A DNA stretch of 64,000 bases, taken from an uncultured Oscillospiraceae bacterium. GTDB lineage: Bacteria > Bacillota > Clostridia > Oscillospirales > Ruminococcaceae. The DNA lies in assembly GCA_934438055.1 (NCBI GenBank), contig CAKSAY010000002.1:58962-122961 (forward strand), read 5' to 3'. A program made the translations under genes and the position numbers. Shown in pieces: positions 52,647 to 60,209 of the stretch. Within the stretch, counting starts at the first letter, position 1. Each line of letters starts with the position of its first letter. The notes under the pieces are model-generated. The model ran no database searches and was not told the DNA's origin. It saw only the letters and a list, made by a program, of their open reading frames with translations.

Positions 52647-52648
52647 TC

Positions 52649-54481
52649 TCACGCCTCCGCCTGTCCGAAATACTGCTCATGCCAAACCAAAAAGGTATAA
52701 ACCGTCCAGATTTTACGGCTATTATCCTCTTTTCCGTCACGATGCCGGTCAAGGAGACGAACCAGGCTATCCGTATGGAAAAACTTTTCAGCTTCAGCGG
52801 ACAAAAATGCGTCCTTAACCTTTTGATAATACTGTTGTTCTTTGAGCCAAACACGGGTGGGAACCGGAAATCCGAGTTTTTTCTTGTCCGCCACTTCCTT
52901 TGGCATCCGGCGCAGGGCAGCTTGGCGCATAACAAACTTTGTGTTTTGAGCATTCACGCGGTACTTCATCGGAATTCTCTGCGCAAGCTCCATGACCTTT
53001 TTGTCCAAAAACGGAACCCGCAGTTCAAGCGAATGTGCCATGCTCATCCGATCAGCTTTGAGCAGGATATCCCCTGTCATCCACAGGTGCAAATCCAAAT
53101 ACTGCATCTTCGTTACCGGATCGCTGTCTTTGACTTTCTCATAAAAAGGTGCGCAAATCTGTGCGGGAGAAGCCGTTTTTAAAGGCTGTTTTAAAAGCTT
53201 CTCTCTCTCTTTTTGGGTAAACATATAGGCGTTTCCAATAAAGCGTTCCTCGAGCGTTTTTCCTCTGCGAACCAAAAAGTTGCGGCCGCGGTGAGGCGGC
53301 AAACACTCTGCAATCTTGCCAATGAAACGCCGAATGGCAAACGGAATTTTGTCATAAGCTGTCATTTCAATCGGCTCTCGATAGACATTATAGCCGCCAA
53401 AAATCTCATCAGCACCCTCGCCTGAAAGCACGACTTTCACGTGTTCAGCCGCAAGCCGGCAAACAAAGTTCAGCGCCACAGCTGATGGGTCAGCCAAAGG
53501 CTCGTCCATTTGATACTGCACTTTCGGGAAAGCCTCCCAAAATTCCTCAGCGGTGATCACTTTACTGATGTTCTTTACACCGATTTTTTCTGATAAATCC
53601 TTCGCATAGTCAATCTCATTATATTGGTGCTGTGCAAAACCGACGGTAAAGGTCTTGTCCACATGCGCGGAACAAGCCGCATAACTTGAATCTACGCCGC
53701 TGGATAGAAAGGAGCCGACCTCCACATCGCTGACTTTATGCGCCCTGACGGAATCGTCAAAAACCTTTTCGATTTCATCAATCCAATAAGCTTCATCTTT
53801 ATCTTCTTCAGGGGTAAATTTAGGCTCCCAATAACGCTGAATGTCAAGTGTTCCGTTTTGATAAAAAAAGCAGTGCGCCGGCGGGAGCCTGAAAACACCT
53901 TTGAAAAAGCTCTCGTTTAAAACAGAATACTGAAAGGAAAGGTATTGCTCGAGCGCCTCCTGATTCAGTTCTTTCACAAAGTCCGGGTGGGGCAAAAAAG
54001 CCTTGATTTCAGATCCAAAGAAAAAAGTATCTCCCATCTGCGCATAGTAAAACGGCTTAATGCCAAAATAATCCCTTGCGCCAAAAAGACGCTTCTTTTC
54101 TTTATCCCAAATCACAAATGCGAACATTCCCCGCAGTTTCGGGAGAATATCCTGCCCATATTCCTCAAAACCATGCACAAGCACCTCGCTGTCTGCATTG
54201 GTCGAAAACGTGTGCCCCTTGTCAATAAGATCCTGTTTTAACTCCTCAAAATTATAAATTTCTCCGTTGAAAGTTAAAACCAGCGTACCATCTTCGTTGT
54301 AAATCGGCTGATCTCCGCCCTCAAGGTCGATAATGCTCAACCGGCGAAATCCCATAGCAATCTCGTCATCGAGATAAGAGCCGTCTGAATCAGGCCCTCT
54401 ATGGGTGATTTTATCCATCATGGATTGCAAAATTTCTTTTCCATCAGCAGGAGGGTTGGTAAACCCCACAAAACCGCACAT
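52649..54481 (-). CDS. asnB: Asparagine synthetase, glutamine-hydrolysing, copy 2
   Basis: 610 residues from the ATG at 54481 (MCGFVGFTNPPADGKE) with GGGGGA upstream; the longer open frame to 54541 would bury the catalytic cysteine. Glutaminase half: KITHRGPDSDGSY, FNGEIYNFEELKQDL. Synthetase half: FLSSGVDSSYAACSA, LSGEGADEIFGGYNVY, DILLKADRMSMAHSLELR. It is a clear paralogue of copy 1 and is the first gene of the cluster. Only one, or neither, may serve free asparagine synthesis. Confidence 0.93.
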   Translation of the reverse strand: MCGFVGFTNPPADGKEILQSMMDKITHRGPDSDGSYLDDEIAMGFRRLSIIDLEGGDQPIYNEDGTLVLTFNGEIYNFEELKQDLIDKGHTFSTNADSEVLVHGFEEYGQDILPKLRGMFAFVIWDKEKKRLFGARDYFGIKPFYYAQMGDTFFFGSEIKAFLPHPDFVKELNQEALEQYLSFQYSVLNESFFKGVFRLPPAHCFFYQNGTLDIQRYWEPKFTPEEDKDEAYWIDEIEKVFDDSVRAHKVSDVEVGSFLSSGVDSSYAACSAHVDKTFTVGFAQHQYNEIDYAKDLSEKIGVKNISKVITAEEFWEAFPKVQYQMDEPLADPSAVALNFVCRLAAEHVKVVLSGEGADEIFGGYNVYREPIEMTAYDKIPFAIRRFIGKIAECLPPHRGRNFLVRRGKTLEERFIGNAYMFTQKEREKLLKQPLKTASPAQICAPFYEKVKDSDPVTKMQYLDLHLWMTGDILLKADRMSMAHSLELRVPFLDKKVMELAQRIPMKYRVNAQNTKFVMRQAALRRMPKEVADKKKLGFPVPTRVWLKEQQYYQKVKDAFLSAEAEKFFHTDSLVRLLDRHRDGKEDNSRKIWTVYTFLVWHEQYFGQAEA

Positions 54482-54613
54482 GCGTCGTCCCCCAAACATT
54501 TGAATTTCCTCTCGTCCTCCCGCCCCATGGCAAAAAGACAATTCTTCTAGATTATTATACTATTCCAAAGAGGAAAATACAAGGAGAAAAGAAAAATTTT
54601 TTCAAACATGTTG

Positions 54614-54820
54614 CTAAAGTTCACCATCTTTATTATCGCTTTTGGAGGATGGTAAAATAATTTTTTCGTGGTTGGATTCAAACTCGTTCACATAGTTGTG
54701 TATGATATAAAGAACCTGCCTATTAATCGAGCGACCCTCATATGCGGCGATATATTTAATTTTATAGTGCATTTCCTCATTGATGATAATGCCTAAATGC
54801 TTATTATCTTTATTTCTCAT
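54614..54820 (-). CDS. RHH-type small protein
   Basis: 68 residues. GIIINEEMHYKIKYIAAYEG, then RSINRQVLYIIHNYV, gives the strand-helix-helix outline and the RSxNxQ turn seen in the 25-kb pair. The tail is charged. A ribosome binding site AGGA precedes the ATG. It follows the XRE regulator gene by 23 bases and may be cotranscribed. Confidence 0.65.
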   Translation of the reverse strand: MRNKDNKHLGIIINEEMHYKIKYIAAYEGRSINRQVLYIIHNYVNEFESNHEKIILPSSKSDNKDGEL

Positions 54821-54843
54821 ATAAAATGTCCTGATTGCTCGGA

Positions 54844-55062
54844 TTAAAAATAATCCCTTTTAAAAAACTGATCTAATGTTATCTTATACGCTTTACATAA
54901 CCGTGCAATTTCAACAACTTCTATATCATCTATGTCCCCCTCTGTAATTTCTGTGAGCAGAGATTCACAAACCCCCGAACGTTCAGACAACTGCTGAATA
55001 CTGAATCCATTTTTCTCACAAAGTTCGGTAATGCGCACTCCAATTGCTTTCATCAAATCCAT
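54844..55062 (-). CDS. XRE-family helix-turn-helix regulator
   Basis: 72 residues: AIGVRITELCEKNGFSIQQL SERSGVCESLLTEITEGDID continuous, with the classical Cro/CI helix-turn-helix, and a short tail CKAYKITLDQFFKRDYF. AAAGGAGG lies seven bases before the ATG. Such single-domain regulators commonly control mobile elements or their own operon. Palindromes in the upstream DNA are candidate targets. Confidence 0.85.
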   Translation of the reverse strand: MDLMKAIGVRITELCEKNGFSIQQLSERSGVCESLLTEITEGDIDDIEVVEIARLCKAYKITLDQFFKRDYF

Positions 55063-55435
55063 TTAATCCTCCTTTGTCTAACTAGACTGATGCTATAAAC
55101 ATACAATGCAACAACTCATTCCTTTATCGCCTATTGCATGATACATTTACAATTCTTCCTTTATTTTGTAATGCCACCTTGTGATACCTGCTTTGTAAAT
55201 TCCCATATACTCACCCCTTTTCACTTGGATATCTCCATTATAAAACAACTAAAGCCCAAAATGTTGCAAGTCTACTGATTTTCAGTAGACTAAATTTTAC
55301 GCCGCAAAAACCACCAAAATTACAGGACGTTAGCGCACTTTTTCTCCCTCGTCTTTTACATCAATCCGCTTGTCTTTTTTTCAGCGTCTGTGCTATACGT
55401 AATTTATCAACTACTAAACATCAGAAGGTGAATTC
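55063..55435. other. Intergenic region upstream of the XRE regulator
   Basis: About 370 bases of leader and promoter DNA between divergent genes. The GTCTA palindromes are described separately; otherwise AT-rich with no gene. Confidence 0.45.
55076..55291. promoter_or_regulatory. Two GTCTA-type palindromes, candidate XRE operators
   Basis: GTCTA-AC-TAGAC lies at 55076-55087, just upstream of the XRE ribosome binding site. AGTCTACTGA-TTT-TCAGTAGACT (perfect, 10 bp) lies at 55269-55291. Both share the half-site GTCTA. The pair suggests autoregulation and possibly control of the divergent gene at 55436. Confidence 0.55.
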
Positions 55436-55690
55436 ATGGATAAGGATATGCGGGAGATGTTTGAACTCATTATCAACAAACCGGATCAGCACGATGCAAA
55501 ATTTGAAAGCATTGATGAACAATTCAGAGACTTGCGAATCTACATGGAAAACAATATTGAAAGCCGCATTGAGGCTCTCTTTGACGGCTACAAGCAGGTT
55601 CATGAAAATCAATGGGAGCAAGACAAACGGCTCACTGCTCTGGAAAATGATATGAACATTGTAAAAAACGATCTGTTTTTTATTAAATAA
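55436..55690 (+). CDS. Small coiled-coil protein
   Basis: 84 residues, nearly all helical and charged: REMFELIINKPDQHDAKFES, NNIESRIEALFDGYKQVHEN, KRLTALENDMNIVKNDLFFI. The pattern resembles the N-terminal helices of phage or mobile-element proteins, but no family is recognised. AAGGTG lies five bases before the ATG. A short hairpin near 55699-55727 may end transcription. Confidence 0.6.
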   Translation: MDKDMREMFELIINKPDQHDAKFESIDEQFRDLRIYMENNIESRIEALFDGYKQVHENQWEQDKRLTALENDMNIVKNDLFFIK

Positions 55691-55747
55691 AAAGTCGGTT
55701 AAGCGCTCAACCTTTGGCTGGGCGTTTTCACTTTGTGCACAGCGTGC

Positions 55748-55793
55748 AAAAAGGGACTGCAAAGAGGCAATCATGCCTTTGCAGTCCCTTTTT
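55748..55793. terminator. Terminator of ptsI
   Basis: A perfect 17-bp stem, AAAAAGGGACTGCAAAG/CTTTGCAGTCCCTTTTT, extended in the loop by GGCA/TGCC. T-runs on both strands. It lies 9 bases from the ptsI stop. Confidence 0.92.
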
Positions 55794-55801
55794 AAATAAA
55801 A

Positions 55802-57463
55802 TTAATCTAATTGTTTCAATAATTCTTCACGAATCGGTCTAATCTCCGTCTCACGAACCCTCTTTCGCAAGCTGAGAATATATCCGGGTGAAACAGAGAG
55901 CTCATCAATGTTCATAGCCAAAAACAATTTTGTCAGCGCATCGTCTGCGGCCAACTCCCCGCAAATCCCCATCCAAATGCCATTTTTATGTGCATTATCT
56001 GCAACCATCTTCAACATTCTCAACAACGCTTTATGGTGTGGATCATAAAAATCGCCTAAATGGTTATTCTGCCGGTCAATAGCCAGCGTATACTGTGTTA
56101 AATCGTTTGTGCCAATGCTAAAGAAGTCAACTTCCTTTGCGAGTTCATCACTAATCATCACTGCCGCCGGGGTCTCAATCATAATCCCCAGCTCTAATGC
56201 TTCATCATAAGGAATTTCGTCCCTTTTAAGCTGCATCTTAACTTCATCAATAATCTTTTTTATCTGTCTGACTTCTTCTAGAGAAATAATCATCGGAAAC
56301 ATTACAGCAAGCTTTCCAAAGGCAGAAGCACGAAGCAAAGCACGAAGCTGTGTTTTAAAAATATCAGGTTCTTTTAGACAAATACGGATAGCACGGTAGC
56401 CCATAGCCGGATTTTCTTCCTCAGGCAGATGAAAATAGTCAATCCTTTTGTCAGCACCAATATCAAGCGTGCGGATAATCACACGTTTCCCCGCCATATT
56501 TTCGGCAACCTGACGGTACACCTGAAACTGTTCTTCCTCTGTTGGATAGTGATCTCTTTCAAGATATAAAAATTCACTGCGAAACAGTCCAATGCCACCG
56601 GCGTCATTCTTTAGCACTGCACCCAAATCCTGCAAACATCCGATATTGGCATAGATATTAATCTTCTGTCCGTCCAAGGTCTCGTTTGATTTACCCTTAA
56701 ACTCCTGTAAAAGAGCAGTTTCTTTGTCAGCCTGCTTCTTCTTTTCTTCCATTTCCGCAAGCGTCGAGGCGTCAGGGTCAATATACACCGTCCCCGTAAA
56801 ACCGTCTACAATCGCCACTTTTCCGTCCGCAGATTGCAAATCCACTTCACCTAAACCAACCACAGCGGGAATATTCATGGTTCTGGCTAAAATCGCAGTG
56901 TGGGAATTGGTGGAGCCAAACATGGTGGCAAAGCCGAGAATCTTGTTTTTATCCAGCTGAACCGTCTCACTGGGCGCCAAGTCATTCGCAGCAATAATCA
57001 CCGACTCTTCAGAATCCAATTCACTGCCTTTTTCTCCCATCAAAACCCGCAGCAACCGCTCAGAAACATCCTTAACATCTGCAGCTCTTTCTTTCATATA
57101 TGCATCATCCATCGAAGAAAACATCTGAGAAAAATTATCCGCTGTTGTACCAACAGCATACTCTGCATTCACACCTTGCGTATCAATAATATTTAAAATC
57201 GATTCACAATAGTCCAAATCCTCCAGCATCATTTGATGAATCTGAAAAATCATCGCGCTCGTCTCTCCCACTTCAGCAACCGCTTTGTCATATAAATCCT
57301 GAAGCTGCGCGATGGCGTCTTTTTTAGCATCTTCAAAACGTTTCTTTTCAGTTTGTGGATTTTCGACATGACAACGTTTAATCTGCTGTTGCTTTCGATG
57401 ATAATACAAAAGCCTTCCAATAGAGATTCCGCCAAAGACGCCTTTGCCTCTATAGGTTGTCAT
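55802..57463 (-). CDS. ptsI: PTS Enzyme I (phosphoenolpyruvate-protein phosphotransferase)
   Basis: 553 residues, slightly shorter than the usual 570. N-terminal part ~1-220 with the phospho-histidine in FGSTNSHTAILARTMNIPAV. C-terminal PEP-binding barrel ~250-550 with GIGLFRSEFLYLERD, the Mg2+ region MIETPAAVMISDELAKEVDF followed by SIGTNDLTQY, and the catalytic cysteine in MGICGELAADD. It passes phosphate from PEP to HPr. GGAGGGG lies five bases before the ATG. Its usual partner ptsH is 24 kb away on the same strand. Confidence 0.95.
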   Translation of the reverse strand: MTTYRGKGVFGGISIGRLLYYHRKQQQIKRCHVENPQTEKKRFEDAKKDAIAQLQDLYDKAVAEVGETSAMIFQIHQMMLEDLDYCESILNIIDTQGVNAEYAVGTTADNFSQMFSSMDDAYMKERAADVKDVSERLLRVLMGEKGSELDSEESVIIAANDLAPSETVQLDKNKILGFATMFGSTNSHTAILARTMNIPAVVGLGEVDLQSADGKVAIVDGFTGTVYIDPDASTLAEMEEKKKQADKETALLQEFKGKSNETLDGQKINIYANIGCLQDLGAVLKNDAGGIGLFRSEFLYLERDHYPTEEEQFQVYRQVAENMAGKRVIIRTLDIGADKRIDYFHLPEEENPAMGYRAIRICLKEPDIFKTQLRALLRASAFGKLAVMFPMIISLEEVRQIKKIIDEVKMQLKRDEIPYDEALELGIMIETPAAVMISDELAKEVDFFSIGTNDLTQYTLAIDRQNNHLGDFYDPHHKALLRMLKMVADNAHKNGIWMGICGELAADDALTKLFLAMNIDELSVSPGYILSLRKRVRETEIRPIREELLKQLD

Positions 57464-58343
57464 CTAACCCCTCCATTTCTCTAAAGTTTAGAGCATTATC
57501 TATTAAATTAATTCCATCCAATAAATCGGTGTGTACGCCATCATGCAGTATTGTAACGACAGATGATATCCATACTGAAAAAAGCAAAAAAATCCGAATT
57601 CCTTACAGACAAGGGATTATCTCTCTTTTTGTTCTATGATACAAAGAATGGGTTATATATTAATATGCCTAAAACAGAATGATAAAATGCAGTCCTTTTC
57701 ATCATTCACATTATGCCAGCTTTTTTCAAATATGTCAATCCAAACAACTCATTTTATGCATTTATAACAAATAAATGCGGCTGCAATTGTGCAAAACAAC
57801 TGCAGTCGCACTTTCCCTCTAAATAACAAAAATGGTGAATGAAAAAACAACCGCCGCAACCGAATACCTTTGAGGTTCCAAAAATGCTTCTGTCTGCATC
57901 AAACAATTCCTTTGAAGTCTCTTGAAAAAAGTCAATTCCCGCAATGATTTCAACTTTCAATCTATAAAAAACAATTGTGAAAAAATCTCTCACCTCAAAT
58001 TGCTCTACAAAACATACATATTCCAAAATCTATGACATAAAAAACCTCTCTAGATAATTTTTTGTTCAAATGAAAGCAAATTGTATACCGCACCGTAATC
58101 AAGCAAAACTGTAATCAAACTATCTATATAATCGTCTCATCTACATTCAAGAAGTGAAAAGTCCACCGTTTTTTAAATAAAACAGGTCTCATTGTCAGTG
58201 CAGATGTCCTAGAAACAAGATTGTTTTCTCTTAAAGAATTGGACATAGAAAACCGGCGAATCTATTCCACCCTTTGCGCTCGTGTCAACGCAACAGAAAA
58301 ACAGACATAACGCAAATTTGCTATTGCTCAATTGTTTATCTTT
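57464..58343. other. Long intergenic region upstream of ptsI
   Basis: About 880 bases. A hairpin TGCGGCTGCAATTGT/ACAACTGCAGTCGCA (57776-57810, one mismatch, one wobble) is the clearest structure. A 90-codon minus-strand frame (57754-58026) is rich in Phe and Cys and has no usable ribosome binding site, so it is not called. The rest is AT-rich and unassigned. Confidence 0.4.
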
Positions 58344-60209
58344 CTAAGAAGCAGATTCCATTTTTTCAAACTGAGCGTTATATAGATCAGCATAAAAGCC
58401 CTTTGCTTCCAACAGTTCGTCATGGGTTCCCTTCTCTACAATGTCTCCATCTCGCATAACCAAAATCATGTCGGCGTCACGGATGGTGGAAAGACGGTGC
58501 GCAATCACAAAGCTTGTGCGCCCTTTCATCAAATTATCCATCGCCTTTTGAATCAAAATCTCCGTTCTAGTGTCAACCGAACTTGTCGCTTCATCCAAAA
58601 TCAAAATCTTAGGATCTGCAAGAATCGCTCGTGCAATGGTGAAAAGCTGCTTCTGACCCTGTGAAATGTTGGTCGCCTCTTCATTAATCACCATATTATA
58701 ACCATCCGGCAGCGTCTGAACAAAGTGATGGACATGCGCCGCCTTAGCCGCCTCTATGACCTCTTCATCCGTTGCATCCAACTTGCCATATCGAATGTTC
58801 TCCATAATCGTTCCGCCAAACAGCCATGTGTCCTGCAAAACCATACCGAACATCGCGCGCAAATCCGAACGGTTAAATTGACGAACATCATATTCATCTA
58901 CGAGAATTGCGCCCTCGGTCACATCATAAAAACGCATGAGAAGCTTAACCATAGTCGTTTTTCCGGCTCCGGTGGGACCAACAATCGCAATCTTTTGCCC
59001 CTGCTCAACCATTGCTGAAAAGTCATTAATGATGATTTTATCAGGCGTATAACCAAAATGTACATGAGCAAATTGAACACTGCCCGGAAGACCGTCAATT
59101 TTGATTGGGTTTTCTACAGTCAGTTCTTCCTCTTCTTCATCAAGAAATTCAAACACACGCTCTGCCGCTGCCGCTGTTGACTGCATAAGATTTGCAACCT
59201 GTGCAATCTGGGTGATTGGCTGCGCTAAAAGACGAACATATTGAATGAAAGACTGAATGTTTCCCACCGTGATTGTACCCTGAATTGTAAGATAACCTCC
59301 CAAAACAGCAACCGCTGCATAGCCAAGGTTTCCCACAAAGGTCATCACAGGCATCATCACGCCGGACAGAAACTGGGATTTCCATGCGGATTTATAAAGC
59401 GAACCGTTTAATTCGTCAAACTTTTCTTTTGCGCCCTCTTCATTGTTAAAAACTCTGACAACATTATGGCCACCATAGATTTCTTCAACTTCACCGTTTA
59501 CATGCCCTAAGTAGTCCTGCTGCGCCTTAAAGTATTTTTGTGAATGGCTCACAATAATCGAAACCAACACAAAGGAAAGAGGAATAATCAAAAACGCCAC
59601 AATGGTCATCACCCAGCTAATGGTCAACATCATAACGACAACACCCACCAGCATAGTGAAAGCCGTAATAATCTGTGTCAAACTCTGGTTTAAACTCTGT
59701 CCTAAAGTGTCAATATCGTTTGTGATAACAGACAAAACTTCGCCGTGAGAGCGGCTGTCAAAATAGCTCATGGGAAGATGATCGATTTTTTCAGAAATCT
59801 GCCGGCGCATACGATAACAAAGCTTTTGTGCAATCGTACTCATAATAAAGCCCTGAATAATTGACAGAATCAAGCTGATGATATAAATCGTAACCAGAAA
59901 AATTAAGATCTCCCCAATGGCGTGAAAGTCTATACCACCTGTGCCATTGATTTTATTAACAATTCCATTAAATACTTCGGTTGTTGCATTTCCTAAAATC
60001 TTAGGTCCCACAATCATAAAAATTGTGCTTCCCATAGCAAATAGAATAACAACGATCAGTCCAATTTTATAAATTCCCATATAAGACAAAAGCTGTTTCA
60101 TTGTCTTTTTAAAATTCTTTGCTTTCTCTCCTGCGGCCGCCGGACCACGTCCCCCTCCCATAGGAGCCGCTTTCGGCATATTCTGCATTTGTGTCGTTTT
60201 ATTACTCAT
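58344..60209 (-). CDS. ABC exporter subunit, second half of a heterodimer
   Basis: 621 residues from the ATG at 60209, which overlaps the upstream gene's stop by eight bases. Gly/Ala-rich start, six membrane spans ~45-340, then the nucleotide-binding domain with Walker A VGPTGAGKTTMVKLLMRF, signature NISQGQKQLFTIARA (SQGQ in place of SGGQ), and Walker B with catalytic Glu LILDEATSSVDTRTE. Canonical Walker B here and a changed one in the partner are typical of heterodimeric exporters such as BmrCD or TM287/288. Substrate unknown. Confidence 0.93.
   Translation of the reverse strand: MSNKTTQMQNMPKAAPMGGGRGPAAAGEKAKNFKKTMKQLLSYMGIYKIGLIVVILFAMGSTIFMIVGPKILGNATTEVFNGIVNKINGTGGIDFHAIGEILIFLVTIYIISLILSIIQGFIMSTIAQKLCYRMRRQISEKIDHLPMSYFDSRSHGEVLSVITNDIDTLGQSLNQSLTQIITAFTMLVGVVVMMLTISWVMTIVAFLIIPLSFVLVSIIVSHSQKYFKAQQDYLGHVNGEVEEIYGGHNVVRVFNNEEGAKEKFDELNGSLYKSAWKSQFLSGVMMPVMTFVGNLGYAAVAVLGGYLTIQGTITVGNIQSFIQYVRLLAQPITQIAQVANLMQSTAAAAERVFEFLDEEEEELTVENPIKIDGLPGSVQFAHVHFGYTPDKIIINDFSAMVEQGQKIAIVGPTGAGKTTMVKLLMRFYDVTEGAILVDEYDVRQFNRSDLRAMFGMVLQDTWLFGGTIMENIRYGKLDATDEEVIEAAKAAHVHHFVQTLPDGYNMVINEEATNISQGQKQLFTIARAILADPKILILDEATSSVDTRTEILIQKAMDNLMKGRTSFVIAHRLSTIRDADMILVMRDGDIVEKGTHDELLEAKGFYADLYNAQFEKMESAS

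Noticed and set aside
57754..58026. 90-codon open frame rich in Phe and Cys on the minus strand
   Set aside because: It begins at a TTG with no ribosome binding site in range, ends in a hairpin, and has no recognisable domain. It could be real but I cannot support it.
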